Shown: one piece after another, positions 1 through 12,433 of the stretch | Position numbering within the stretch: the stretch's first letter is position 1 | How the letters are laid out: each line of letters begins with the position of its first letter | Source of the DNA: Trissonchulus latispiculum | Taxonomy: Eukaryota; Nematoda; Enoplea; Enoplida; Ironidae | Length of the DNA stretch: 64,000 nucleotides | Reading direction: 5' to 3' | Assembly (NCBI GenBank): GCA_030248195.1 | Contig: JASAND010028788.1 | Span: 83,765-147,764 of the forward strand | Notes under the pieces: model-generated | Seen by the model: only the letters and a program-made list of their open reading frames with translations | Database searches by the model: none | What the model was told of the DNA's origin: nothing | Program-made: the position numbers and the translations under genes

Positions 1-3000
1 TCGGACCTCAGAGATTTCGAAAAATGACTAAAAAATGCAAATTTTTCTGTAATTTAGCCCTTTTTTCTTCAAAATAAGGCCTCTTTTTCACGTTTTAGGC
101 GTTTTTACACCATTTTAAAGCGATTTTAAGCCAAAATTTTAGAAACTTTTTTCAAAAAATGCCCATTTTTCGGCCAAATTTAGCTAACTTTTTGGGTCCA
201 AACTCCAAAAATCGCTGGGGGGGTTCGGGGCATAGGTCGAGTACCAGGCTACAGTTTACCCCCTGTGAGACCCCCCCACGGAGAGGCCAGACCCCACCCC
301 CCATACCCGACCTCGACTACTCCCCTCCCAAGCCGAGCTCAAACCCCCTCCCCCCCTAAAATGGGGTCCAAACAAGAGAAAAAATGCTAAATTTTTGCAA
401 AACATTTTGCAATTTTTCAAAAATTTTCTGAAAGAATTGTCTAGAAACAGTTAAAACGCCAAAAAAACAGGTTTTAAAACGCGATGCGAGTGGTTTTTTA
501 TTAGATTTATGTCGAAAATAGTTGATTTTGTGTCCACAAAGGGCCATTTTTAGCTGAAAAAATTAGGGTACAGTTTTTTGAAAATTTCAGATTTTTGAGA
601 CCCCCAAGCCAGATTTGGACTTTTTACTCCCCCCCCCAACCCAAACAGGTGGTACACCTATGGTTCGGGGGGGGGGGTAGCCGAAAGTTGGGGGAGGGTA
701 TGTCAAAAATTCCGCGGGGGGGGGATAAAATTGGCCAAAAATTTTGGGGGGATACCCCCCGTGGGGGGTCTAAAAAGGGGGGCCCCCAAAATTCCAGGGG
801 AGGGGGGCCCCCACCAACCATAGGTGTACCTTGAGAAAACGTTGGGGGAGGGGGTAGCCGAAATGAGGGTAGGTGGGGTCAGCCGTTTTGAGGTGGGGTG
901 GGGTCCGGAAAAATCGAATTTGGGGGGGGGGGTAAAAAATTTTTTGGTCAAAAATTTAGAAAAAATTCGCAAATTTGCTAAAAAAGCGTTATTTCCAACT
1001 AAAAATCAACAATATTTCTTCATTTTTGCTCATTTGTCCGAAAAAACTTGGATTTTTTGCAAAAATTTCTTATTTTTCCAAAAAATTTCGAATTTTTACT
1101 AATTTTGAGGCAAAATTTTCAAAATTTTGAAGGTGGGGTCTGGCAAATTTCGAGGGTGGGGTCGGCACTTTTCCATTTGGGGGGAGGGGTTCCCCCCCAC
1201 CCCCACCCCCCCCCCAGGTACACCTATGCCCCCAACCCAAATCCCCGTTACACCTATGATTTTCAGCCATTGCTAATGCTAAAAATTTTAGTAGTTTTAC
1301 CACTGTACGGGGGTTTTAATTTCGAAAACTTGATTGCCAACAAGTTTATAAGTCCAAAACAACGTCAATATTGCGTCAGAAAGTCCATAATATCGCAAAA
1401 CGTGTATTTATCGCAAAAACGAACAGTTTAAGCCAAAAATTTGGACTTTCCTGAACAATTTTGCAAAATTTACCCTATTTGAAACCTCAATTTTGGCTAA
1501 TTTTTTCGCAGTCGGCGAGACTGCCCTAACCCAGTCGGGCATCCAAATATTTTTGGGTGTGGTTTTGAAAAGTGTCTAGGGGTCGGGAGGGGGTTCCAAC
1601 AAGTTCCAACCTCCCCGCCATTACACCTGGGCTATGGGTCAGTCTCCATAATTTCGAGTTCGGGATCGGGCCTTTCCATTTGTTGAGGAGGAGAGGCAGA
1701 GGGGACCATAGTTTCCTATGGGGGAAGGGTGAAGGAAGACTCCAAAAAATTTTTAGCGAAGACTTACCCTCCCCCAACTTGCGGCTACCCCTCCACACCC
1801 CCAGCAATGTTTGGAAGTTTCAAAAATTTAGGTGAAAATTTTTAGGGGGTGGGTCGCCGAAAGGCCGGTTTGTAGGTGGGGAGGGATAGCCAAAATTTTT
1901 TAGAGGGTCGGGAACCTGTCCGTTTGGAGGGAGGGGGTCTCGCACAGGCACAACACCATACATAGGTGCACCTGGGGGCATAGATGTGTTAGGGGGGGGG
2001 GACCCCCCACCAAAATGACAAATTTTGGCGACCCCCCCTGATTTTTGGCCAAAAAGTGGTCAAAAATGGCATAAAATCGAAAATTTAGGGGGGTCACCCA
2101 CCCTCCGTCGGGAACCCCCCCCCCAAGATTTTTTGCCCAGCCACACCTATGCCTGGGGCGGGGGGGGGGGAAGGAAGTAGGGACACCGTCCTCCAAATGG
2201 ACAAGTCCCGACTCCTGACCGGCCGACCCCACCCTTGAAATTTTGGAGGCAGTCTCCACCCCAAATCGCCAAATCCCAGCCCAGACGCCACCCGCCAAAT
2301 ATGCTAGGCCCCAGGCATAGGTAACGGAGATTTGGGGTGGGGGAGGCTCCCCACCCAACATTTTCTGGGGGCCCCCTCTGGCGACCCGGACCCCTCCCAA
2401 ACCCTCCCCCAAAAAAATTTTTCATTTTTATGCCAAAAATCGCATTTTCAGCCGTTTCTAATGATGAAAAACATCTAACCATAAAGTAATTTTAACATTA
2501 GACAGCGGTTTTAAACTCAAAAACTTGATTGCCAACATGTTTCCAAGTCCAAAATAAGGTCAATATTGAGTCATAAGATCCATAATACAGTTAAAAACGT
2601 GTATTTCTCATAATAATAATAAACAGTTTAAGCCAAAAATTTCGACATATTTGAAAATTTTTTCAAAATTTACCCTAAAAATACCCAATTGTTGGCCATT
2701 TACCCCCTACCCCCCCCCCCAGTTGGGGGTTGACGTCCACCCAAAAAGGTTTTGTGGGAGGGTTGAAAAAACTGGACTACCCCCCCAACCCCCCTCCCTC
2801 CCAACCTTACACCTATGGCCCCAGGAGGCCCCACCTTCAAATTTTTTTAAATTGTGGCTCAAAATTAGAAATAATCTTGCGCAAAATTCGCAATTTTTTC
2901 AATAAAATGCCTAAAACGGTTGTAATAATGTTAGTTTTTTGGTTGTAATAAGTGCTTTTTAAGTAAAATCGCAAAAAGTCAAAAATTTTACCGCATACAC
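1..3000. repeat. Homopolymer-G/C repeat block (ACACCTATG family)
   Basis: Degenerate repeat copies alternating AT-rich text full of AAAATTT with runs of 6-12 G or C. CATAGGTGT or its reverse ACACCTATG marks unit edges near 655, 814, 1216, 1250, 1966, 2145 and 2808. Bases 1-230 are a copy of the module at 12110-12320. Bases 1255-1440 and 2428-2640 are copies of a 200-bp module seen again at 13380-13600 (shared run AAAACTTGATTGCCAACA). Open frames here are low-complexity Gly/Pro and read on both strands, so I call none coding. Confidence 0.75.
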
Positions 3001-3672
3001 CCTAAATTCCATTTTCCCGGAAACCTCACCCCACCCAACAAAAACGGGCTGATATAATTAAATTACACATGTGCAAGCCTGACAACAGTTGAAAACTTTT
3101 AAGAACTTAAAATCTTAATTGGATATGGATACTAGCATACGTTTAATATCTATTAAACACATTAAACTGACGGCTACATAATTTTAAAAGTTAAATTTAG
3201 AAAATCAAAATACGGATGTCCCCCTGAGATTGTATCCTCTACTTTACATGAGCCTAGGATTTTGGAGTAGGATCTGACGTTACTCAGTGAGCGGGTGAGA
3301 ACAATAACATAGATGGGGACACCAGCGTGATGTTAGCACCAGGTGTAATTTTGGTAATATAACTAAATCTACAGTGGTCACTAAACGTTTTCCACCAAGT
3401 TTTAATAACTCAGCATTCTAAATCATTGATAATTAATATTCGCAATTTTGAAAATTATCAAACTTGGTGCTTGCCATAGTTTTTTTGCAAAATTTATTCA
3501 ATGCTATTCTAATTTAGTTTGTGTATTGGAGTTTTGTTAGAAGTTGAGCTTGCATTGAATTATCAGTAAAAGCGCAGCAACGTTTTCATTTGCTTTTATG
3601 GTCAGATCTCGTACTAGTTCTTTGACATTACACACCACTGGATCTTAACCGATTGCCTTTTCGCGTAGTGAA
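3001..3672. other. AT-rich spacer, nothing recognised
   Basis: No reading frame of interest, no RNA-like fold and no clear repeat found. The sequence is plain AT-rich text between the G/C-tract block and a TTAA element. Confidence 0.5.
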
Positions 3673-4600
3673 TTAAGGTGGTGATTCCTTTTGAGCACAT
3701 ATTGTTGGTTGGCGGCGTAAAATCAAGATGAAATTTGACAAAACTTTCCGAAATACATTCTTTTAGCGATCTAACACCCTCCGCGCAATCCCGATTCAAA
3801 AATTCTAGATTTCCGATCAGGGCGGTTTTTCCAAAAATTTCTGAAAATTTGGCGGCAGCCATACAGTTATGACTATATTCATTTGAAAGATCTCGTTGAG
3901 CTTCACATTTTTGCTTTTTAAAGCAACTTTCTAGCTTTTCTCTAGCGTGGGATATAGCCGATTTTCCTGTTCTGGCGTCGAAAACTTTGCAGAAATCAAA
4001 TAATCCATCATTTCTTGAACTACACAAACCGTAAAATCAAACTAAGGGCGTCGATCTGAAGGTCTCACAGGGGAAAATTATCCGATGGATGATCGTCTTC
4101 CAACAGCTATCCAGTTGGCTGCTATCATGAAAAATGTAGTTTTTGCAAAAACACGACCAATTTGTGGAGCATTCACCATGCAAGCTGGGAGGGGAGGCTG
4201 CTACTGAACGGATGTGTTCTGCAGAAATATATCCAGGGACGTTTTTTAGTTGCCCCGATTACTGCTTTCTAGCTAAAGTAATCGCTTGACAAATTTGGAA
4301 AAAGCAGGCAAAATACAGGTTACGAACACACTTCAGCTTATTTCTCCAATTCGAAGAGCGATTTCATAATAAATAAAAAATCGTCCCCAGCTATTTGATG
4401 GAGGTATCGAATGATATAACCGATGTCTCGCGAAAAAATTGACTTGAGTCTGCAGAAAATCTGGAAAATTATACTTCTTCTAAAATGTGTCAAAAATATT
4501 TCAGAAAAGCAACATGCAAGCATGCATGCATGCTATGAAACCAATGTTGCCTTTCTAAAATATTTTTAACACATTTAAGAAGTAGGGTTAAACGAGTTAA
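3673..4600 (-). mobile_element. TTAA element family A, degenerate copy
   Basis: Begins TTAAGGTGGTGATTCCTTTT at 3673, the terminus that closes the copy at 42628-44626, and runs in reverse orientation relative to the copy at 9083. The far end is damaged: around 4500-4560 a GCATGC-rich inverted patch is followed by TTCTAAAATATTTTTAACAC, and no terminal TTAA is seen. A 137-codon open frame on the minus strand (3614-4027) reads through the repeat and matches no family, so I take it as chance. Non-autonomous DNA transposon; transposase unknown. Confidence 0.65.
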
Positions 4601-4655
4601 AAAATTTACTTTAACTCTTGTGCGAAAAGGCACAGAGTTAACTTAATTTATTACT

Positions 4656-5535
4656 TTAAGGTGGTAGTACCACTACCGGGGTGGACTTTGCACAGATGCT
4701 GTGAACTAACTACTTAATGAATCGGCTTGAAATTTCGTTTGTTCTACATCATGTTTGCATCAAATGAGCTGACCTGCTACGCTGGGGACTGGCATGCTGT
4801 CTGAATATCTTCTTCAATTCATTATGAAATCATTTGAGATATTGTGTATATTGTTAGATTATACAAACGCTCAGGTCGTTCTTTTAATTTTTCGTAAAAG
4901 TGATTTTTCCATTTTTAGCGTATTTCAAAAATTTGTTGGTTTTATATTTTGCTTACTTACTTACTTACTTAAAAACAAAGAAAACGGCCTGACCGTATGC
5001 AGACATGAAACATATCTGCAAAATTTGGTCAATTTTGGCTGAAGCAGTGACCAGAAAATCAAAAACAAAAATTCTGCAACTTTTCATTGTTTGCTTTGGT
5101 TTTGCGAATCTCCAACTTCCAATGCTGTCACGTAGCTGCAAAACGTTTTCTGTTAAATAATACGCATAAGTAACACAACGATAACCGTTAAAACCCAATC
5201 GATTTAGTTTTAGGAAAACTGTTGTTACTTTACATTGTGAGTGTAAACGGTCAGCGTAATTTAGCCATATATAAAACCATCCGCTGTTTTCCTGTTCGTG
5301 TTCCTGTTTTTACGTGGTGAAGTCAAATGTATCATATGAAGCTCAATTAAAATTTTGATTATTTGTGCATGCGCAAAGCCATGATGGTAGCTTACCAATT
5401 ATGCGCTCTCTGACAGCAACGCTTTGTTCAAAGAGAGTGTGCCAACGAAACTTGCTTCTCCTAAAATTTTGTCAAGATTGCTTCATCCATACCAAGATTA
5501 CGTAGAAAATCCCGCTAGTGGTACTACCACTTTAA
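4656..5535. mobile_element. TTAA element family B, full-length (880 bp)
   Basis: Bounded by TTAAGGTGGTAGTACCACTA at 4656 and its inverse ending ACCACTTTAA at 5535, with CTTTAAG at both edges. The terminal repeat is itself palindromic (GTGGTAGTACCAC). No transposase frame. It shares the first ten bases TTAAGGTGGT with family A, so both probably use the same enzyme. The TTAA target suggests a piggyBac-like or other TTAA-specific transposase, but the terminus does not start with the CCC usual for piggyBac. A second, truncated copy lies at 11173-11665. Confidence 0.75.
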
Positions 5536-7425
5536 GTACACAAAACAATTTACACAAAACAATTATTTTATTATTCTCGTAAAGTCCAACTTCACACTAT
5601 GAAATGTAGAGTTTTTATTTAGTGTCCAAGATTTCGTCGGCTGATTTTTGTTTTCAATTTTGTACTGTGCCACCAAGACATTAAAGTTCAATCCTTCGTT
5701 CATTCATTTATCTTGCCCCCCACATTTGATCGGGCTAACCTTTGTAACCAGGTCAGAACCCCCGAATGGAAGATAGGATACGACATTTGAATTCGAATTT
5801 GAATAGAATTTCTTCCTAAAGGCGGACATCGTAGTGTAAAGTTGGAAGTGTACGAAATAACCAAACTTTACGAGTGGGAAACTGTGCACAAGGAAAACGT
5901 CGAACCTGGAGGAGATGTAGTTCCAGTCGACCTAACTAACCTCGCCAAACGCCCTAAGTGAATCCTACCGAACGGAGTTAAACCGTCGATGAATTGCAAA
6001 GACTCAGATAATAACTGACCTACCCCAAATTTGCTGAAATGTACACGCTTAAAACAACTAATTACCTACCCAATTATTCTCAGAAAAAGCCCTACTTACC
6101 GAACATACAAGTCTAATACAAAAACCTAACTACAAGAGACACCCTAAAATGGCCCAAAAATGAGACCACATTTACTTTAAAATTATGATGCTTGATAGAG
6201 GGGCGAAACCCGAAATGCGTACAAAAATAGGATGCAAATACTGGAACAAAGGAAGAAAAAGCCTAGCTAAATTATTACAAAAAACTTTCAAATGGCAGTA
6301 CAATATGAAGCACAAAAGACTACTAACAGACAAATGTCAATACAGAAACTAGCTCAGTAAAATTTAAACCTAAGCTATCAGATGAATTTTTGAAGTCATC
6401 AAGAAAAATTAAGAAAGAATAGAAACTTTAGAAACTAATAAAGACTGAATAAATGAAGAGAGTCTAGCTCTACAGGGTCACCCTGGAGCGACTTAAGTCT
6501 AAAGTGGTACCCACTTTAGACAGTTTATACGAATAATGCCAAATACAGCAAATACAGGTCCAAGGCGAGGAGCAATAAAACATACACGACCGATCGCTAA
6601 AGAGAAAAACAACAGAATGAATGCAGACAAGTGAGAGCAGACAAAACTAGTTTGACGGAGCCGTGGTAGAATTTGATTGGACAATTTTGAGGACCCCCTT
6701 GAAAGACGAGATGCTGGGAGAGGCACTTAACAAAAATCGACAAGTATGCAGCGCCACCTATTGACTAGGTTGGCTGATACACATATACGTAATTTACACA
6801 CGCACACAATAAAAACTTCTAACTAAGAGACTTTCACACAAATTTCAAAACACAATTTCAATACAAATTTCAAACATTATAAATTCCTTCTAAATTAACA
6901 TTTCTACAATAAATTCAAACACGCACATTAATATATATTTTTAGAGGCCTGACGTCACGCCGCCTCATTACAGTAGATGCTGTTGCCACTGTGACGGAGA
7001 TCTTCAGCCACAGTGTCTAAACCCTAGAGGACAGAAGGAACAACCCGACGGTAGTTAAGATCTGTCTTTCCTGCGCGATGTCCTTTTGGTGTACGAGCTC
7101 ATGATGCCTGCCTGTCAACGGAGCCACCCTCCGTGAGTGAGCCAGCAACGTTACAAATCCGCATTACATTATGGAATATTTCATAACACTTTCCTTGATT
7201 TCAGTTTTAAGTTATCAAGACGTAGTGTTATTGTTACGAACGAAATTGTCCTTTTGTGCATAAACCTCAGTCCACTTAGCTTATAATTCAAAAATGTGAG
7301 TTTGATCGCTTTGGTAGATAGTTCTTGGCCAGTATCTGTAACGGGATATCGGGATTCAAATTAGTTCTCGGTGTATGCCTGAAATTAGTTCTCGGTGTAT
7401 GCCTGTGTTTGGTCGCAATTTAACG
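5536..7425. other. Spacer without recognised genes
   Basis: Nothing coding is supported. A short hairpin (CTAAAGTGGTACCCACTTTAG) lies at about 6499-6521. A 24-base unit, AAATTAGTTCTCGGTGTATG plus CCTG, is present twice in tandem at about 7358-7406. The rest is AT-rich single-copy-looking sequence. Confidence 0.5.
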
Positions 7426-8195
7426 GCCGATTGCACCAACTTCGAGATTAGCTCAAGCTTAAGCTGGAGCTAATCTCGAACTCAAGATCGGATAAGCTTG
7501 AGCTTACCTGCAACTTCAACCTTGAGGTTATCTCTTGCACCAACTAATTTTTGTTACAGATTAGTCAAGCTGGAGCTACGTTCCAGCTAAGCTCTAACTT
7601 GTGGATTATCCAATGCGATGCTGTTAAAGAGTCACGTGCTACGTCATAGGGCCAATCAAAAAGTAGCGGCATTTTTCAACCATTCTGCGTTTACTACTTT
7701 ACACATTACGTACATACAATTGCAGTAAATCGTTTTTAATACTCACTTAACAATGAGGATTATGATTGTTTCCAAATGGCTGCAGCTACGACGACGACTG
7801 CTACCACCCGCGGTTCAATTCTACGAGCACGAAGGAAGTGTTTAGAATGAATTTTTTGTAAATGATAAAAATGAAAACAACATTTAGGAATTGTTTAATT
7901 TCTGCTTAGTTATTGTTATTGATAATAGTTGCAGATTCCTCAACTGAGCATTCATGTTTGAAAATTCGTTTATAAAATTATTGCTCAACGCAGTAATTTT
8001 GCTGTAAAACCGATAAGAAATAGAGTCAATTCTACTCTTCACCAGGATTGAAATTTAGGCGTTCGAGATTAGCTCGAGGTTGAGTTAATCTCAAACTCTT
8101 GTTGGTGCAACGCTCTTGCAGATAACCTCAAGCTAATCTCGAGCTAAGCTCAAGGTAATCTCAACCTCGAGCTTATATTGGTTGGTGCCAACCGG
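7426..8195. mobile_element. Foldback element with GAGATTAGCTC repeats
   Basis: Left edge CGGCCGATTGCACCAAC and right edge GTTGGTGCCAACCGG are inverted. Both arms are packed with inverted units of the type GAGATTAGCTCAAGC / GCTCGAGCTTA (about 7440-7610 and 8055-8185) around a unique core (7620-8050). No open frame. It looks like a MITE or foldback transposon; I could not fix a target duplication. Confidence 0.6.
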
Positions 8196-8666
8196 TGTAA
8201 GGCTCTGTTTCGGGAGTCGATCGATTTGTTTGAATTTTGACTTTTGTTCTATTTTTCCATTGGTATTCCACCTTTCGTCAGTTTAAATGTTCTCTTATTA
8301 ACGGAAATTAATTTTGTTTAATGTTCGAACTCCCTTTTTGATATTTTGTTGGTCCTGTATTTTATCAATAAACTTGCGGCACTGAATTATGGTTTGCGTC
8401 GTCCTGGATAAGCGGTATTAAATTAGTCTGGAATGCACACACTATTAGACTTTTAAAGTACCTGCACTCTTCTAGACATTTAGTCTTTTATTCATAGCAA
8501 CAAGTATAAACTCTACGACATTAAAATTTCAATTTGTTTAGGTCACAGAGTTGTAGAAATAGAGCGTGTAACCCGATGACCGACAAAAGCAATTTTGAAA
8601 CGATTTGGTTTTAAGTTTTGCTTTAACGTCTTTTGTACGGCTAAGTCTTTTTTACAGGTGATGGTG
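8196..8666. other. Spacer, nothing recognised
   Basis: AT-rich; no supported gene, RNA or repeat. Confidence 0.45.
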
Positions 8667-8676
8667 AAGGAACTAT

Positions 8677-9011
8677 GGGGGCTTGGAACCACCTCCGTGG
8701 GAAATCCGATGGACACGGACCCCATCAAATGGAGATCCCCACAGGTGCCCCCTGGCATCCGTCTGGTCGACGGCACAAATGGGTTCCAAACTCCCGGGAA
8801 CACGACTGTGTTGGATTATCACTGAAGCATCTGGAGTCCTCAAATTATGCTACCGAGCGGTTGGGTCCAATCCCCCACATCATTTCCATCCCGGATTCTC
8901 CGATGTGTGGACCTGACTATGCAAAGACGTGTGCTGGGCCAGTAGATGCCGAAGTGCCCTCTTGTAGCTTTTCTAAGCTGATGGAGCCCGGAAATGAACA
9001 ACAACAACAAC
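8677..9011 (+). mobile_element. Short retroposon with (CAA)n tail and 10-bp TSD
   Basis: A GC-richer 335-bp insert flanked by the direct repeat AAGGAACTAT at 8667-8676 and 9012-9021 and ending in a CAA array. The end GAGCCCGGAAATGAACAACAAC resembles the 3' end of the retroposon at 20130-20516 (GCCCGGCAATAACAACAAC). This is the signature of target-primed reverse transcription, so a SINE or a 5'-truncated LINE. Three overlapping open frames (to 139 codons) match nothing I know and end at or near the tail. Confidence 0.7.
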
Positions 9012-9082
9012 AAGGAACTATTTTAATTGTTTGGAACTACAGGAGTGCAGTAGTACAAGAGTCCTGTGACCACCCGATTGAA

Positions 9083-11172
9083 TTAAGGTGGTGATTCCCT
9101 TTGGTCACATAAAGTTTGCACCATAAATCTCCCATTATTTGGAGTGTTGAAACCATTTTTATATCAAAATGCAGCTTGACATTTTCTCTTTTTAATGCAT
9201 ACCATGAAACCAATGTTGCTTTTCTAAAATATTTTTAACACATTTTGCAAGAAGTATAATTTTCCAGAATTTTTGCAGACTGACGTAAATTTTTCCGCGA
9301 GACATCAGTTATATCATTCGATACCTCCATCAAATAGCTGGGGACGATTTTTTATTTATTGTGAAATCTCTCTTCGTTATAGAGAAATAAGCTGAAATGT
9401 GTATTTTGCCTACTTTTTCCAAATTTGTCAGGCGATTACTTTAGCTAGAAAGCAGTAATCGGGGCAACTAAAAAACGTCCCTGGGTATATATCATCACAC
9501 ATCCGTTAAGTAGCAGCCCTCCAGCTTGTATGGTGTATGCTCCACAGTCTTTGGAAAAAAATTGATCGTGTTTTTGCAAAAACTACATTTTTTATGATAG
9601 CAGCCTGTGGGATAGCTGTTGTAAGACGATCATGCGTCGGATAATTAGCCCCTATGAGATCTTCAGATCGACGCCCTTAGTTTGATTTTACGGCTTGTAT
9701 AGTTTAAGAAATGATGGATTATTTGATTTCTGCAAAAATAACAAGTTTTCGACGCCAAAACAAGAAAATCGGCTATACCTCACGGTAGAGAAAAGCTAGA
9801 ACGTTGCTTTAAAAAGCAAAAATATGAAGCTCAACGAGATCTTTCGAATGAATATAGTCGTAACTGTATAGCTTTCAGAAATTTGGAAAAACCGCCCTGA
9901 CCGGAAATCTCAAATTTTTTTTAAATTATTTTTTAATTACTTTCTAATAATTATCAGAAAATCACTCTTCGTTATGAAGAAATTAGCTAAAATGTTTGCG
10001 CAACCTGGATATTGCCTACTTTTCCCAGCTTTAACAAGCGGCCACTTTAGCTAGAAAGCAGCAATCGGGGCAACTAAAACAACGTCCCTGGGTATAGTTG
10101 TGCAGAACACATCTGTTAAGTAGCAGCCCACCAGCTAACATGGTGAACGCTCCACAATCTTTGGAAAAAATTGGTCGTGTGTTTGCAAAAACTACATTTT
10201 TTTATGATAGCAGCCTACAGGACAGCAAAAATGACAAGTTTTCGACGCCAAAATAAGAAAATCGGCTATATCTCACGGTAGAGAAAAGCTAGAAACTTGC
10301 TTTAAAAAGCAAAAATGTGAAGCTCAATGAGATCTTTCGAATGAATATAGTCATAACAGTATAGCAGCTGCCAAACGTTCAGAAATTGGGAAAAACCACT
10401 CTGACCGGAAATCTCAAATTTTTGAATCGGGATTGCGCGGAGGGTGTTAGAACGCTAAAAGAACTTATTTCGGAAAGTTTCATCAAATTTCATCTTGATT
10501 TACGCCGCCAAATAAATGTGTGCGTAACCTTTATTTTGCCTACTTTTTCCTAATTTGTCAAGCGATTACTATAGCTAGAAAGCAGCAATCGGGGCAACTA
10601 AAAAATCGTCCCTGGGTATATTTGTGCAGAACACATTTGTTCAGTAGCAGTCCTCCAGCTTGCATGATTAATGCTCCACAATCTTTGGAAAAAATTGGTC
10701 GTGTTTTTGCAAAGACTACATTTTTTATGATAGCAGCCTACAGGATAGCAGTTGGAAGACGATCATGCGTCGGATAATTTGTCCCTGTGAGACCTTCAGA
10801 TCGACGCCCTTAGTTTGATTTTACGCCTTGCGTAGTTCAAGAAATGTTGGATTATTTGATTTTTGCAATAATGACAAGTTTTCTACGCCAAAACAAGAAA
10901 ATCGGCTATATCTCACGGTAGTGAAAAGCTAGATAGTTGCCTCAAAAAGCAAAATATGAAGCTCAATGAGATCTTTCGACTGAATATATTCATAACTGTG
11001 TAGCTGCTGCCAAACTTTCAGAAATTGGAAAACACCGCCCTGACCGAAAATCTCGAATTTTTGAATCGGGCTTGCGCGGAGGGTGTAGAACGCTAAAAGA
11101 ACTTATTTCGGAAAGTCTCGTCAAATTTCATCTTCATTTATGCCGCCAGCCAACAATATGTGCCCAAAAGGA
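9083..11172 (+). mobile_element. TTAA element family A with internally repeated core
   Basis: Starts TTAAGGTGGTGATTCC at 9083. Its core (GAAAGCAG.AATCGGGGCAACTAA, then GCTCCACA.TCTTTGGAAAAA, then TCACGGTAGAGAAAAGCTAG, then ATCTTTCGAATGAATATA) is present three times, at about 9360-9920, 9960-10510 and 10530-11150. The right end AACAATATGTGCCCAAAAGGAA is cut where a family B terminus begins at 11173. No transposase. The internal repeats suggest gap-repair or unequal exchange growth. Confidence 0.7.
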
Positions 11173-11665
11173 ATTAAGGTGGTAGTACCACTAGCGGTAT
11201 TTTCTGCGTAATCTTGGTATGGACAAAGCAATCTTGACACAGTTTTAGGAGAAGCAAGTTGAGTTGGCAGGCTGTCGTTGCACAAAGTTTTGGCGTCAGA
11301 TAGCGCATAATTGGCTGGCTATATCATGGCTTTGCGCATGCGCAAATTATTATTTAAGCTTTATATGATGCATTTGACTCCAGCACGAGCACGTGAAAGA
11401 GCACGAAAACAGTTTTAAAATGATGTGCATATTTTTTCTGTACGTTGTTTCTATCAAAAGTTACAGGTGGTTGCATATATGGCTGAATTACGTTGACCGT
11501 TTGCTCATACAATGTGAAGTAAGAACAGTTTATCCTAAAATTAATCTCTTTGGTTCTAACGGTTGTTGTTGTGTTATTTATGCGCATTATGTGACAAAAA
11601 ACACTGTTCGGCTGTTTGACAGCAATGTAAATTCCAAAAACCAAAGCAAACAATGAAAAGTTACA
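11173..11665 (-). mobile_element. TTAA element family B, truncated copy
   Basis: TTAAGGTGGTAGTACCACTAGCGG at its left edge is followed by sequence matching, in reverse, the right half of the copy at 4656-5535 (for example ATCTTGGTATGGA and AGCAATCTTGACA). It stops near 11665 where C-tract sequence begins. Its TTAA abuts the unfinished right end of the family A copy to its left. Confidence 0.65.
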
Positions 11666-12433
11666 AAAATACCTCCCCCCCAAATTTTCGGTCAACTTTA
11701 CCCCCTCCCAGATTTTTTGATTTTTCCTCCCCCGCTTTTGGTTACGCCTCCCTCCAGCACTTTTTGTTGGGGCCAAAATGTTAGCTAAATTTGGCCGAAA
11801 AATGGTCATTTTTTGAAAACATTTTGAAAACATTCAAAACAACAAAAGTTTTACTTAAAATCACTTTAAAACGGTGTAAAAACACCTAAAACGATAAAAA
11901 CAAGCCTTGTTTTGACGAAAAAATTTTAAAAACAGAAAATTTTGCGTTTTAGGCCAGTTTTTGGATTTCCTGAGGTCCGAATTTGGGTGGGGGGGGTTTC
12001 GGGGGGTACTCCCCGTGACATTTCGGGGGTCGATCACCAAATTTCCGAAGTTTGTGCCCCCCCACCTAAATTTTCGGTGAAATTAGGTATGCCGCCCCCC
12101 CAGAATTCGGACCTCAGAAATTTCGAAAAATGGCCAAAACCGTGCAAAATTTTCGGTAATTTAGCCCTTTTTTCTTCAAAATCGGGCCTGTTTTTAACGT
12201 TTTATGCGTTTTTTCACTGTTTTTTTAAGTCAACATTTTAGATAACTTTTTAAAAAATGACCATTATTCGGCCAAATTTAGCTAACTTTTTGGATCCAAT
12301 AATTGCTGGGGGGGGGGCTCGGCTCGGCTCGCAAAAAATGACTAGGGTTAGCCGTAGTTGGGGGAGGGAGAGTATGTCAAAAATTCAGGGATGGGATAAA
12401 ATTGATCAAAAATTTTGGGGTGGGAGTACCCCC
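11666..12433. repeat. Inverted pair of G/C-tract repeat units
   Basis: 11690-12000 and 12050-12430 are inverted copies of one module: the run CAAATTTAGCTAACTTTTTGG at about 12270-12292 faces its complement near 11770-11792, and TCGGACCTCAGAAATTTCG near 12110 faces GGTCCGAAT near 11973. The module equals 1-230 of the window. Probably a palindromic or paired insertion of the same non-coding element. Confidence 0.65.

Noticed and set aside
159..2482. Numerous Gly/Pro/Phe/Lys-rich frames of 60-170 codons
   Set aside because: Overlapping on both strands, driven by G and C runs and AAAATTT text; no domain and no conservation between repeat copies.
3614..4027. 137-codon minus frame as a gene
   Set aside because: It is inside a family A TTAA element; other copies do not keep the frame open.
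8675..9094. 139-codon plus frame as a gene or exon
   Set aside because: Covers a retroposon with TSD and CAA tail and reads through the tail as poly-Gln; two rival frames exist.
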